A stretch of 64,000 nucleotides of DNA from Paludisphaera mucosa (GCF_029589435.1 NZ_JARRAG010000001.1:124001-188000), one strand, 5' to 3'. Positions 8,679 to 17,827 are shown, counted from the first letter of the stretch. Notes: generated by a model from the letters alone, not told the origin. Translations and numbers: made by a program.

Positions 8679-10202
8679 ATGAGTACGGAGCTGGAAAGCC
8701 CCGGGGACGACGCCCTGGTCGCCACGGGCGTCGCGGGCCTGGACGAGATCCTGGGCGGCGGCCTGACGCCGCACCGCGTCTACCTTCTCGAAGGGAACCC
8801 GGGCTCGGGCAAGACGACGCTCGCCTTGCGATGCCTGCTCGAAGGCGTCCGGCTGGGCGAGTCGGTGCTCTACATCACGCTCTCCGAGACCAAGGTCGAG
8901 CTCGCGGCGGTCGCGAAGTCGCACGGCTGGTCGCTGGAGGGCGTCCCGATCGTCGAATTGGTGGCCCAGGAGGCCGAGCTGGAGGCCGACAACCAGTTCG
9001 CCATGTTCGAGACCTCGGAGATGGAGCTGGGCGTCACCACCCGCGCCATCCTGGCCGAGGTCGGGCGGCTGAAGCCGGTCCGGGTCGTGGTCGACTCGCT
9101 CTCGGAGATGCGGCTGCTGGCCCAGAACGCGCTCCGCTACCGGCGGCAGATCCTGGCCCTGAAGCAGTTCTTCATCGGCCGTCGCTGCACCGTCCTGCTG
9201 CTCGACGACAAGACGGGCGAGGCCCAGGACCTGCAACTGCAAAGCATCGCCCACGGCGTCATCTGCGTCGAGCAGCTCTCGCCCGAATATGGGGCCGAGC
9301 GGCGACGGCTGCGGATCCTGAAGCTGCGGGGCCAGCGCTATCGGGGGGGCTACCACGATTTCAAGATCATCCGGGGCGGGCTGGAGGTCTACCCCCGGCT
9401 GGTCGCGGCCGAACACCCCGACGACGACGCCGAGATCGTGCAGCTCAAGAGCGGCGTCGCGGAGGTCGACGCCCTGCTCGGCGGCGGCCTCGAATTCGGG
9501 ACCTGCGCGCTGCTCATCGGGCCGGCGGGGAGCGGCAAGTCGTCGCTCACCGTCCAGTTCGCCAAGGCGGCGGCCGACGCCGGGATCCGGGCCGCCGTCT
9601 TCGCCTTCGACGAACGTCGCCAGACGCTGCTGAGGCGGTCGAAGACGCTCGGCATGGACCTGTCGGGCCCGCTCAAGGCCGGGACCCTGACCGTCCAGCA
9701 GGTCGACCCGGCGGAACTCTCGCCCGGCGAGTTCGCCCACGAGGTCCGTCGGGCCGTCGAGGGCGAAGACGGCGGGCCCGGGGCCCGCGTCGTCGTCATC
9801 GACAGCCTGAACGGCTACATGAACGCCATGCCGGAGGAGCGGTTCCTCACCGCGCAGCTCCACGAGCTGCTCACGTACCTGGGGAACAAGGGGGTGGCGA
9901 CCTTCCTCGTCGTCGCCCAGCACGGCCTGGTCGGCCACCAGATGATGACCCCGGTGGACACCAGCTACGTCGCCGACGTGGTCATCCTCTTCCGATTCTT
10001 CGAGGCCAAGGGCCGGGTGCGGAAGGCCCTCTCGGTCATCAAGAAGCGGATCGGCCGGCACGAGAGCACGATCCGCGAATACCAGATGAGCCGTCGCGGC
10101 ATCGAGGTCGGCGAGCCGCTGGTGCAGTTCCAGGGCATCCTGACCGGGACGCCCGCGTTCATCGGGCCGGCCGAACCCCTGCTGGGCGACTCCGATGAAT
10201 GA
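8679..10202 (+). CDS. Double-domain KaiC-family ATPase
   Basis: 507 residues with two RecA-like KaiC domains. Walker A1 is GNPGSGKTT (39-47); Walker A2 is GPAGSGKSS (281-289); Walker B strands are VRVVVDSLSEM and ARVVVIDSLNGYM. The C-terminal segment RFFEAKGRVRKALSVIKKR aligns with the cyanobacterial KaiC CII region. By eye, in the TSYVAD segment the position of cyanobacterial Ser431 is Ser but that of Thr432 is Tyr, and the CII glutamate pair reads Asp-Glu (FDERR). The ATG at 8679 is followed by the conserved domain start; an in-frame ATG at 8538 would add 47 residues. It overlaps the hybrid kinase by 8 bases, so the two probably work together in signalling rather than as a KaiABC clock (no kaiA or kaiB seen). 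Confidence 0.92.
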   Translation: MSTELESPGDDALVATGVAGLDEILGGGLTPHRVYLLEGNPGSGKTTLALRCLLEGVRLGESVLYITLSETKVELAAVAKSHGWSLEGVPIVELVAQEAELEADNQFAMFETSEMELGVTTRAILAEVGRLKPVRVVVDSLSEMRLLAQNALRYRRQILALKQFFIGRRCTVLLLDDKTGEAQDLQLQSIAHGVICVEQLSPEYGAERRRLRILKLRGQRYRGGYHDFKIIRGGLEVYPRLVAAEHPDDDAEIVQLKSGVAEVDALLGGGLEFGTCALLIGPAGSGKSSLTVQFAKAAADAGIRAAVFAFDERRQTLLRRSKTLGMDLSGPLKAGTLTVQQVDPAELSPGEFAHEVRRAVEGEDGGPGARVVVIDSLNGYMNAMPEERFLTAQLHELLTYLGNKGVATFLVVAQHGLVGHQMMTPVDTSYVADVVILFRFFEAKGRVRKALSVIKKRIGRHESTIREYQMSRRGIEVGEPLVQFQGILTGTPAFIGPAEPLLGDSDE

Positions 10203-12153
10203 GCCGGCCGACGTCCTCGCGGAGAGGGTCCTGCTCATCCCGCCGACGGCCCGGGACGCCGACGCCAGCGCGGCGATCCTCCGGGGGGTGGGGGTCGCGT
10301 GCGTCGTCTGCCGCGACGTCGCGCACCTCTGCGAGGAGGCCGGCCGCGGGGCGGCCGCGGCCGTCCTCACCCAGGAGGCCCTGCTGTCGGACCGCGCGGG
10401 GTCCGTGGCCTCGCTCCTGAAGGCTCAGCCGCCGTGGTCCGACCTACCGCTCATCGTCCTGGTCCCCGCCGGGCTCGAGTCGCCGCGGAGCCTCGCCGCG
10501 ATCCGCGACGTCGGCCACACCACCCTGGTCAAGCGTCCCTTGCAGCGTTCCACGTTCGTGAGCACGGTCGCCTCGGCGCTCCGCGACCGCCGCCGCCAGT
10601 ACCAGGCGAGGGACCTGCTCCGCGAGCAGGCGCGGCAGTCCGAGCTGCTCCGCGGGGCCCGCGACGCGCTCGCCTTCGCCCTGGAGGCGGGGAGGCTCGG
10701 CTCGTGGGAGCTGGACGTCGCGACGGGGGACATCCCGTGCTCCCCCATCTGCAAGCGGAATTTCGGCCTGCCCGCCGACGCCGCGCTCACCCACGCGAGG
10801 CTCTTCGAGCTGATCCATCCCGACGACCGAGGCCACGTGGACCGCGCCCTGCGCGACTCGATCGAGAACGGGGCGGAGTACCTCGTCGAACATCGGATCC
10901 TCTGGGACGACGGCTCCGTCCATTGGGTGCAGGTCCGCGGCCGGACGTCGTATGACGCTTGCGGGAAGGCGGTCCGCCTGGCGGGGATGAGCCTGGACGT
11001 GACCGAGCGCCGGCGCGGCGAGGAGGCCCTGCGGACGAGCGTCGCCCGGCTGGAGGAGGAGGATCGCCGCAAGGACGAGTTCCTGGCCATGCTCGCCCAC
11101 GAGCTGCGCAACCCGCTGGCGGCCATCTCCAGCGCCACCCAGGTGGCCAAGCGGGGCCGGGCGAAAGAACAGCTCGACTGGGGCCTGGACGTGATCGAGC
11201 GCCAGGGCCGGCACCTCTCGCGGATGATCGACGACCTGCTGGACGCCTCGCGGATCACGCGCGGCGTCATCGACCTCCATCGCGAGCCGGTCGACCTGGC
11301 GCCGATCCTGCGCTCGGCCGTCGAGACCGCCCGGCCGCTCATCGACCAGAAGCAGCACGCGATCTCGGTGCAGATCGACGCCGGCCGCATGGGGGTGGAG
11401 GGGGACGCGACGCGGCTGGAGCAGGTGTTCGTCAACCTGCTCAACAACGCCGCGAAGTACACCGACGCGGGGGGCCGGCTGTCGCTGTCGGCCCGGGCCG
11501 AGGGGGGCCGCGTCGTCGTCCGAGTCCGCGACACGGGCATGGGGATGACCCCCGAGTTCCTCGCCCGGGCGTTCGACCTCTTCGTCCAGGGCGACCGCTC
11601 GGCCGCGCGGTCGGAAGGCGGGCTGGGGATCGGCCTGACCCTCGTCAAGAGCCTGGTCGAGATGCACGGCGGGTCGGTGGCGGCCTCGAGCGCCGGGCCC
11701 GGCCTGGGCAGCGAGTTCGCCGTCCGCCTGCCGCTCGTCCGGGCCGAGCCGGAGGCCGATGCGGGCCGCGAGGCCGCGGGGCCCGACGTCGGCCGCAAGC
11801 TGAGCGTGCTCGTCGTCGACGACAACGCCGACACCGCCTGGACGACGGCCCTCTCGCTGGAGCTGCTCGGCCACGTCGCGGCCGTCGCCCACGACGGGCC
11901 CGCCGCCCTCGAGGCGGCCCGGTCGGCGCGGCCCGAGGTCGTGCTGCTCGACATCGGCCTACCGGGGATGGACGGACACCAGGTCGCCCGGGCCCTGCGG
12001 GGCGACGGCTTCTCCGACACCCTGATCGTCGCCCTCTCGGGATACGGCCGCGACGAGGACCGCGAGCGGTCGCGGGCCGCGGGCTTCGACCACCACCTCG
12101 TGAAGCCGGTCGACCTCGACGCCCTCGCCGCCCTGCTGCGCGACGCGCCCTGA
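10195..12153 (+). CDS. PAS-containing hybrid histidine kinase / response regulator
   Basis: 652 residues. Order: receiver-like domain without clear acidic pocket (about 8-130), linker coiled coil, PAS/PAC domain (about 155-280, ending LAGMSLDVTERRR), HisKA with H-box AHELRNPL (phospho-His302), HATPase with NLLNNAAKYT, DTGMG and GGLGIGL, and a C-terminal receiver (VLVVDDN, LLDIGLPGMDG with phospho-Asp586, LSGYG, VKPVD). No membrane segment, so cytoplasmic. The start overlaps the KaiC stop region by 8 bases (10195-10202), indicating coupled translation. KaiC-family ATPases are often encoded beside such kinases; the likely role is to feed KaiC state or another cytoplasmic cue into phosphotransfer. 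The output partner is not in the window. Confidence 0.94.
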   Translation: MNEPADVLAERVLLIPPTARDADASAAILRGVGVACVVCRDVAHLCEEAGRGAAAAVLTQEALLSDRAGSVASLLKAQPPWSDLPLIVLVPAGLESPRSLAAIRDVGHTTLVKRPLQRSTFVSTVASALRDRRRQYQARDLLREQARQSELLRGARDALAFALEAGRLGSWELDVATGDIPCSPICKRNFGLPADAALTHARLFELIHPDDRGHVDRALRDSIENGAEYLVEHRILWDDGSVHWVQVRGRTSYDACGKAVRLAGMSLDVTERRRGEEALRTSVARLEEEDRRKDEFLAMLAHELRNPLAAISSATQVAKRGRAKEQLDWGLDVIERQGRHLSRMIDDLLDASRITRGVIDLHREPVDLAPILRSAVETARPLIDQKQHAISVQIDAGRMGVEGDATRLEQVFVNLLNNAAKYTDAGGRLSLSARAEGGRVVVRVRDTGMGMTPEFLARAFDLFVQGDRSAARSEGGLGIGLTLVKSLVEMHGGSVAASSAGPGLGSEFAVRLPLVRAEPEADAGREAAGPDVGRKLSVLVVDDNADTAWTTALSLELLGHVAAVAHDGPAALEAARSARPEVVLLDIGLPGMDGHQVARALRGDGFSDTLIVALSGYGRDEDRERSRAAGFDHHLVKPVDLDALAALLRDAP

Positions 12154-12199
12154 TCGCACGCCTCGCCGGCTTGACCTGCGAGGGGCGACGTCCCAAGAT

Positions 12200-12218
12200 G
12201 GAGGTCCTGGAGACCTCC
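12200..12218 (+). other. Perfect 7-bp hairpin between histidine kinase and small ORF
   Basis: GGAGGTC, a 5-base loop, then GACCTCC. It begins 47 bases after the kinase stop and ends 5 bases before the ATG at 12224. No T-run follows, so it is not a classical terminator. Its left arm resembles a Shine-Dalgarno sequence and would be sequestered when folded. Role uncertain. Confidence 0.45.
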
Positions 12219-12223
12219 CCACG

Positions 12224-12553
12224 ATGCGGCGCACGACGGCCTTGATCTGTTTGCTGGCGGTGCTCACCGGCACGCCGCTCCGCCAGGCGGAAGCGTCGGC
12301 CGACTGGTCGCGCTCGCAGCAAGCGGAAGCCCTCCAGCCCACCGACGGAGGGGTCGGCGACGACGCCGGATTTGCGACGCCGTCCGCAACCCATCCCGGC
12401 GCGGCCGGGGACTTCCGGGACGCCGGCCTCGCCTTCCCGCAGCCGGTCGCGTGCGTCCCGGCGCCGGTCGACGGCGGCTCCCTCGGGACCGGAGCCGGGC
12501 GGCCCGCGCCCTTCCCAGGTCGGCTCGCCCGGCTCCAGGTCCTGCGGATTTGA
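12224..12553 (+). CDS. Small putative exported protein, unknown
   Basis: 109 residues. The N-terminus looks like a signal peptide (MRRTTALICLLAVLTG, cleavage possible near AEASA). The rest is low-complexity, rich in Gly, Ala and Pro, with no motif I recognise. Codon use does not clearly set it apart from chance frames in this GC-rich DNA. It is retained because of the signal-like start and because no other good gene occupies this 500-base stretch. It could be spurious. Confidence 0.35.
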   Translation: MRRTTALICLLAVLTGTPLRQAEASADWSRSQQAEALQPTDGGVGDDAGFATPSATHPGAAGDFRDAGLAFPQPVACVPAPVDGGSLGTGAGRPAPFPGRLARLQVLRI

Positions 12554-12650
12554 GGAAGCCCGCGCGGAACGTCGCGGCCCTCGGCCGGCCTCGCGCCGTC
12601 GAGGGCGGCGTGACCCCACGTGAGCGGTCTTCAAACACCAGGCTCGACTC

Positions 12651-13586
12651 ATGTCTCCACTCCCCGAGCGGCGGGCGTTCACGCTCATCGAGCTCCTCGT
12701 CGTCATCGCCGTCATCGGCGTCCTCGCGGCCCTGCTGCTCCCCGCCGTGCAGTCGGCGCGCGAGGCGGCGCGACGGGCCCAATGCGCCAATGATCTGAAG
12801 CAGATCGGGCTCGCGATGCACGCCTACCACGCGACCCGCGAGTCCTACCCGCCCGGCTACATCAGCGGGACCGAGACGGCGGACCGAGACAGCCCCGAGA
12901 CCGGCCCCGGCTGGGGATGGGGCGCGATGCTGCTCAACGACCTGGAGCAGGCCGCGGCCATCAACGCCGCGAACTTCAGCCTGCCCATCACCGCGCCGGC
13001 CTCGCAGACCATCCGCACGGTGGTCCTGTCCGCCTTCCTCTGCCCCAGCTCGTCCGGGGCCGGTCCGGTCGTCCTCAAGGACCGGTCCGGGAACACGCTC
13101 GCGACCGACCTGTCGGCCGGGCAGTACGTCGCGTCGGCCGGCCAGCTCGAAGTGGAGGAGTTCCCGGCGCAGAACAACGGCCTCTTCTACCGCAACAGCC
13201 GCATCGGCGTCCGCGACGTGGTCGACGGCTCGAGCGCGACGCTCATGGTCGGCGAGCGTTCCCGGAACCTCGCCGACGCCACCTGGGTGGGCGTGATCCC
13301 CCGCGCCCGCGTCTGCACGAACCCGAGATGGGCGATCCGGGACTGCGAGACCGCGAAAGTCATGGTGCTCGGGCATACCGGGCCCTCGCCCGACCAGAGC
13401 TGGGTGGACGTGCCCAATTACCCGGGCGCGGGCGCCGACGATTTCTGGAGCCTGCACCCCGGCGGCTGCAACTTCCTCTTCGCGGACGGCTCGGTGCGCT
13501 TCATCAGGGAGTCCGTGGACCCGAGGGTCTTCAGCTTCCTGTCGACGAGGGCCGGCGGCGAGGTCGTCTCCGCCGGCCAGTTCTAG
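12651..13586 (+). CDS. DUF1559 prepilin-like protein
   Basis: 311 residues. N-terminal class III prepilin segment [20 protein letters not shown] (cleavage expected before Phe; the usual Gly is replaced by Ala), then [23 protein letters not shown]. The C-terminus has the DUF1559 H-x9-DG motif (HPGGCNFLFADGSVRFI) and ends RAGGEVVSAGQF. In planctomycetes this family is greatly expanded, exported and of unresolved function; the pilin-like N-terminus suggests surface assembly. One of three copies in the window. Confidence 0.93.
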   Translation: MSPLPERRAFTLIELLVVIAVIGVLAALLLPAVQSAREAARRAQCANDLKQIGLAMHAYHATRESYPPGYISGTETADRDSPETGPGWGWGAMLLNDLEQAAAINAANFSLPITAPASQTIRTVVLSAFLCPSSSGAGPVVLKDRSGNTLATDLSAGQYVASAGQLEVEEFPAQNNGLFYRNSRIGVRDVVDGSSATLMVGERSRNLADATWVGVIPRARVCTNPRWAIRDCETAKVMVLGHTGPSPDQSWVDVPNYPGAGADDFWSLHPGGCNFLFADGSVRFIRESVDPRVFSFLSTRAGGEVVSAGQF

Positions 13587-13597
13587 ATCGAGAGCGA

Positions 13598-13626
13598 GCC
13601 GTCCCCGCGCCGAACGGGGCGACGGC
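13598..13626 (+). terminator. Possible hairpin terminator after DUF1559
   Basis: The sequence folds as GCCGTCCCCG / CGGGGCGACGGC with a small bulge and a 7-base loop, starting 11 bases past the stop codon. There is no strong T-run after it, so transcription termination here is only a possibility. Confidence 0.35.
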
Positions 13627-13777
13627 ATGAGTCTTGCAATGTGCCTTCCGACGGCGGCTATGACGCCGCAGCTCGATCGCCCGCCGACCGGCGGCGGCCG
13701 AAGAGAAGACCCGGCGACCGCCGGCCCCTCGCGACGAGGCCCCGGCGGTCGCGGACGAGAGTTCGAGGTGGGTTGCC

Positions 13778-16700
13778 ATGGATTTCGCCTCGCGGTGGCC
13801 GGACCTGGAGCGCGTCCACACCTCTTACCTGCTGCTGGGCATGCTCGCCGGGGCGATGCTCGCGGCCGGCCTGCTGTTCCAGATCGGGTTGATCGGCTGG
13901 GTCCTCCGCGGCTTCGGCTACGTGGCCCGGGCGACCGTCCGGGGCGGTTTCCGGACCTGGGAACACCTGTTCGGGTGGGCGACGTGGGAGCAGTTCCTGG
14001 GGATCGCCGTCGGCCTCCTGCTCGCCGGGGGGCTTTTCGGCGGCTGGCTGCCGGTCCTGCGGATCGCCTGCGGCGTGGCCCTTTTGATCATGGGCTCGTC
14101 CGCCTGCTTCACCTACATGTTCATCGACCTGGAGCGCAACGAGGTCGAGCGGGGCTACAAGTCGATCCACAACCCCCTCAAGGGGCAGCTGCCGGCCGAC
14201 AACCTGAAGCGGTACGGCCGGCAGGTCGGCATCCCGCTGCTGATCTCGGCCGCGGTGGCGGCGATCGGCGGGTTCGCCCTGCTCAATCAGGGCCTCTACG
14301 AGACCGTCGGCCGCTCGTGGTACCGGGTCGCGGAGGCGCCCCGGCAGCCGATCTACGCCGACTTCCTGGCGTTCGCGATCACCCGGGTGCTCGGCCTGAT
14401 GGACGTCCTCGACCTGGCGAAGTCGCACCACATCCTGGGCGCGGAATCCGTCCGACCGGCGGCCTGGCCGGCGTCGACCCTGGCCTCCGCCTTCAAGGTG
14501 TTCTTCACGGTGGTCCTGCTCCACCAGGTTTTCGCCTCGCTCCGCCAGGGGAAGATGCTCGCGGAGACCATCGCCGATTTCTGGAGCCCCCACGAGCCGA
14601 TCCACGAGCGGGCGCGGTACGCCCTGCCGGTGTACGGGATCGTGGCCATCGGCCCGCTGCTGCGCTCGCTGCGGTCGATCCCGTCGCTCACCAAGGAGCA
14701 ACGCGACCAGCTCCCCCTGATCCTGGAGACCATGGGCCCCACGATCATCCCGGCGCTGGTCCGCCACCTGAACGATCCCCACGAGCACGTGCGGGCGGTC
14801 TCCGCCGCGGCCCTCGGGCGGCTCCACGCCTCGGACTCGATGCCCGCGCTGGTCGACCTGTTCCAGGATCCCAGCCCGATCGTACGCCAGGGGGTGACCG
14901 AGGCCCTCGGCCGCCTCGGCGAGAGGCCCTCGGGAGAGGCGAAGAAGAAGGCGGGCCTGTTCCGCAGGCGGACCGGCGGGGCGGGGATCGGGGCCGGCCG
15001 GTGGATCCGCTGGATCCGGAGGGGCGCCGTCAACGCGGCCGCGCAGCCCGTCGATCCGGTCGAACTCGCCGTGACGACCCTGGACGCGGCCCTGGAGGAC
15101 GAATCGACGGCGGTGCGCACCGAGGCCGTCGAGGCGCTGGGACGGATGGGCCCGGCGGCGGCGGCGGTCGCCCCGAAGCTGATCGCCCTGTCGAAGGAGG
15201 GCGACGAGAGCCTCCGCTGCCAGGTGGCCCGATCCCTGGGCGAGGTCGGGGGCGACCCCGACGCCACGGTGGCCGCGCTCGTCGACCTGCTCGACGACGC
15301 CAGCCCCGAGGTCAAGGCCGCGTCGGCGCGGGCGCTCGGCGCGTTCAAGGAACAGGCCGCGTCGGCGGTCCCGTCGCTCGCGACGCTGCTGCAGGATCGG
15401 GACGAGGCGGTCCGGACGGCGGCCGCCGAGGCCATCGCCCAGGTCGGGCCGCTCGACGAGGCCGCGACCGAGACCCTGGTCGAAGGCCTGACCAGCGAGG
15501 ACACCGTCGTGAGGGCCCAGACGGCCCAGGCCCTGGGGACCATCGGCGCGGCGGCCGAGGAGGCCGCGCCGGCCCTGGTCGAGGCGATGGAGGACGACAA
15601 CGACCGGGTCCGCGCCGAGGCCGTCGAGGCGATCGGCAAGATCGGCGAGGCCGCGGCCGAGGCCGCCGTCCCGGGCCTCGTGAAGGCGCTCGAGGACGAG
15701 GACGACACGGTCGGCGCGCTCGCCGCCGAGGCCCTGGGCCAGATGGGCGAGTCGGCCGCCGAGGCCGTCCCCGCCCTGGTCGCCTCGCTGCAGCACCTCA
15801 ACCCGCAGGTCCGCCACAACGCCGCCGAGGCGCTCGGCAACCTCGGCCCGGCCGAGGCGAGCGTCCGCCTGGCCCTCGAGGGGGCTGTGAGGGACGAGGA
15901 CGGCGGGGTCCGCAGCCAGGCCGTCCTGGCGCTGGGCAAGGTCGCCGGCCCGGCGGACGGCTCGATGCCGACGGTCCTCGCGGCCCTCCAGGACGAGGAC
16001 CCCCTGGTGCGGACCGCCGCGGTGACGGCGGCGGGCCTCTGGGGCGACGCGGCGGGGGAACTCGTGCCGGGCGTCGCGGCTCTTTTGGACGACCCCAACG
16101 ATCAGGTCAAGGTCGAGGTCGCCCGGGTCCTGCCCAGGCTGGCCGGCGCGGCCCCGGACGTGATCGAGGGCCTCTGCCGACGCCTGCTCGAAGACGACAG
16201 CCCGCTGGTCCAGTCGCACGCCGCGCTCGCCCTGGGCAAGCTCGGACCCGACGCCGCCGCCGCGGGGGAGGCGCTGCTCCGCGCGGCGCAGACCGGCGAG
16301 GTGGGCGTGCGCGAGCAGGCCATGCGGGCGATCGTCATGATCCGGCCGGCGGAGGCGGCCGAGGCGCTCATCGCCGGCCTCAAGGACGCCTCGACCGAGG
16401 TCCGCATCCTGGCCTCGGCGGGATGGGTGAACGTCGAGGCCGTGCCGGCCGACGCCGTCCCGGGCCTGATCGAGGCCCTGCGCGACCCCGAGATCCGCGT
16501 CCGCGCGAACGCCGCGAACGCGCTCGCCAGGCTGGAATCCGTGCCGATCGAGGCCGTCTCGCTGCTGATCGACTGCGCCTCCGAGCCCAACGACGCCCTC
16601 CGGCTGGCCGCGGCGACGGCCCTCCGCTCGGCCCCGGCCGAGGCCGTGGCCGAGGTGATGGAGCATCTCACCGCGGACCCCAACGCCCGCGTGCGGCTGG

Positions 16701-16909
16701 CCGCCGCCAGCTCGCTGCTGGCCGAGGAAGCCGACCACGCGCAGGCCGGGGCCGTGCTGGTCGACGCCCTCGCCCACCCGTCCCCCCGCGTCCGCGAGGA
16801 GGCGTTGGAAGTCTTCGAGTCCCTCGGCGACGAGGGGGCGCAGGTGCTCGATGCCGTGCAGAAGGGCGAGGCCGTCGAGGAGAAGCTCGAAGAGCCCGCG
16901 AGCCCCTGA
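13778..16909 (+). CDS. Large membrane-anchored HEAT-repeat protein
   Basis: 1043 residues. The first 260 contain about five hydrophobic segments (for example LLLGMLAGAMLAAGLLFQIGL, ISAAVAAIGGFALL, FKVFFTVVLLHQVF). From about 300 to 1030 the protein is a near-continuous alpha solenoid of HEAT/PBS-type repeats, each about 31-40 residues with the core AVEALGRMG or AAEALGNLG and a preceding acidic turn (DDASPEVKAAS, DEDDTVGALA). A basic insertion at 385-425 (EAKKKAGLFRRRTGG) interrupts the array. No catalytic site is visible. It is likely a membrane-tethered protein-binding scaffold. The strong Ala/Glu bias and repeat regularity explain the long antisense frames here. Confidence 0.88.
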   Translation: MDFASRWPDLERVHTSYLLLGMLAGAMLAAGLLFQIGLIGWVLRGFGYVARATVRGGFRTWEHLFGWATWEQFLGIAVGLLLAGGLFGGWLPVLRIACGVALLIMGSSACFTYMFIDLERNEVERGYKSIHNPLKGQLPADNLKRYGRQVGIPLLISAAVAAIGGFALLNQGLYETVGRSWYRVAEAPRQPIYADFLAFAITRVLGLMDVLDLAKSHHILGAESVRPAAWPASTLASAFKVFFTVVLLHQVFASLRQGKMLAETIADFWSPHEPIHERARYALPVYGIVAIGPLLRSLRSIPSLTKEQRDQLPLILETMGPTIIPALVRHLNDPHEHVRAVSAAALGRLHASDSMPALVDLFQDPSPIVRQGVTEALGRLGERPSGEAKKKAGLFRRRTGGAGIGAGRWIRWIRRGAVNAAAQPVDPVELAVTTLDAALEDESTAVRTEAVEALGRMGPAAAAVAPKLIALSKEGDESLRCQVARSLGEVGGDPDATVAALVDLLDDASPEVKAASARALGAFKEQAASAVPSLATLLQDRDEAVRTAAAEAIAQVGPLDEAATETLVEGLTSEDTVVRAQTAQALGTIGAAAEEAAPALVEAMEDDNDRVRAEAVEAIGKIGEAAAEAAVPGLVKALEDEDDTVGALAAEALGQMGESAAEAVPALVASLQHLNPQVRHNAAEALGNLGPAEASVRLALEGAVRDEDGGVRSQAVLALGKVAGPADGSMPTVLAALQDEDPLVRTAAVTAAGLWGDAAGELVPGVAALLDDPNDQVKVEVARVLPRLAGAAPDVIEGLCRRLLEDDSPLVQSHAALALGKLGPDAAAAGEALLRAAQTGEVGVREQAMRAIVMIRPAEAAEALIAGLKDASTEVRILASAGWVNVEAVPADAVPGLIEALRDPEIRVRANAANALARLESVPIEAVSLLIDCASEPNDALRLAAATALRSAPAEAVAEVMEHLTADPNARVRLAAASSLLAEEADHAQAGAVLVDALAHPSPRVREEALEVFESLGDEGAQVLDAVQKGEAVEEKLEEPASP

Positions 16910-16931
16910 GCGTCGTCTGGAAGACGAGAAC

Positions 16932-17750
16932 TCAGCCTCCGCAGCAGGGGCAGACGCGCGGCACGAAAACGGTCATCGTCGCGCCGTACTTCGTGAAACG
17001 GTAGGCCTTACCGTCGAGTTCGCCCCCTTCTTCGGGCTCGGTCTTGTGGGCCGCGACGAGGTAGCCGTTCGCCTCCGTGGGCTCGAAAGAGGCCTCCCCG
17101 TTCGCGTCCGTCAGCCGCTCGTAGCGGTCGTCCAGGCCGGGCTTGAGCGTGGCCCCTCGGGGGATGAACGACACCCGCTCGCCGGCCACCGGCTTCCCCT
17201 TGTAGAGCAGCCGGACCCGGATCGGCGTCCCCGGCCCCATCGGCGTGACCGGATTGGCGACGGGCACCAGCTCCAGGTCGTGCCCGAGCGGCCTGTCGAA
17301 GCCGGGATTGTCGGCGGTCGGTTTGTCCAGGCTCTCCGAGACGACGAAGAACGTCTTGGCGCTCTTGATCGACCGCTCCGGGGCGTAGCTCATCACGCGG
17401 TCGGAGCGATGGGCGACCGTGTAAAGGCCCGGCTTCGCGGGGTCGAATCGCGTCGTCCAGTAGCCTTCCTGCGGGGTGTAGCCGGTGTCGACCAGGCGAT
17501 CCTTCAGGTCGTAACGCGTCCCGTCCGGGCCCGTCACCTCCAGGTCCGCCCCCTCCGGCGTCAGCTTGCCGGCCAGCTTGAAGTCGCGATGTTCGTTGCC
17601 GTGGTTGCCCAGCATCAGGTCCAGGTGGATCACGTCGCCGGCGCGGACGACGTTCGTGTTGGTCTGGATCCACACGTCATGGGCCAGGGCCGATGCGGGC
17701 GTCGCCAGGGCCGCGAGGAGGACCAGGCGTCGGGTCAGGGCGTTGTCCAA
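16932..17750 (-). CDS. Exported DUF4198-type protein ending in a CPCC motif
   Basis: 272 residues if begun at the TTG at 17750, the only plausible start: GGAG lies 8 bases upstream and it opens a signal peptide (LTRRLVLLAALATPASALA). The mature protein begins HDVWIQTNTNVV, a hallmark of DUF4198 proteins, and has beta-sandwich character (LVPVANPVTPMGPGTPIRVRL, then GEASFEPTEANGYLVAAHK). Family members are periplasmic and some sit with Ni/Co/Fe transport genes; no transporter is adjacent here. The last residues are RVCPCCGG, a compact tetracysteine-like tail that could bind metal. Start codon less certain than product. Confidence 0.8.
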   Translation of the reverse strand: MDNALTRRLVLLAALATPASALAHDVWIQTNTNVVRAGDVIHLDLMLGNHGNEHRDFKLAGKLTPEGADLEVTGPDGTRYDLKDRLVDTGYTPQEGYWTTRFDPAKPGLYTVAHRSDRVMSYAPERSIKSAKTFFVVSESLDKPTADNPGFDRPLGHDLELVPVANPVTPMGPGTPIRVRLLYKGKPVAGERVSFIPRGATLKPGLDDRYERLTDANGEASFEPTEANGYLVAAHKTEPEEGGELDGKAYRFTKYGATMTVFVPRVCPCCGG

Positions 17751-17827
17751 GGGGCGTCTCCGGGTGCGGGCGAGTCGACGTCTCGAAAGCGACAGTTTAC
17801 GGCCCCGAGGCCTCGCCGGGTAGTCGC

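Noticed and set aside
8679-12153. Circadian clock locus (kaiABC)
   Set aside because: No kaiA or kaiB is nearby and phosphosite residues differ; called a KaiC-type signalling pair instead.
13658-16777. Minus-strand open frame of 1039 codons over the HEAT gene
   Set aside because: Same GC-shadow effect; no start, signal or domain.
13627-17004. Plus-strand open frame of 1125 codons overlapping the HEAT gene in another frame
   Set aside because: Arg/Gly/Pro low-complexity translation produced by the repeat structure of the true HEAT gene at 13778-16909.
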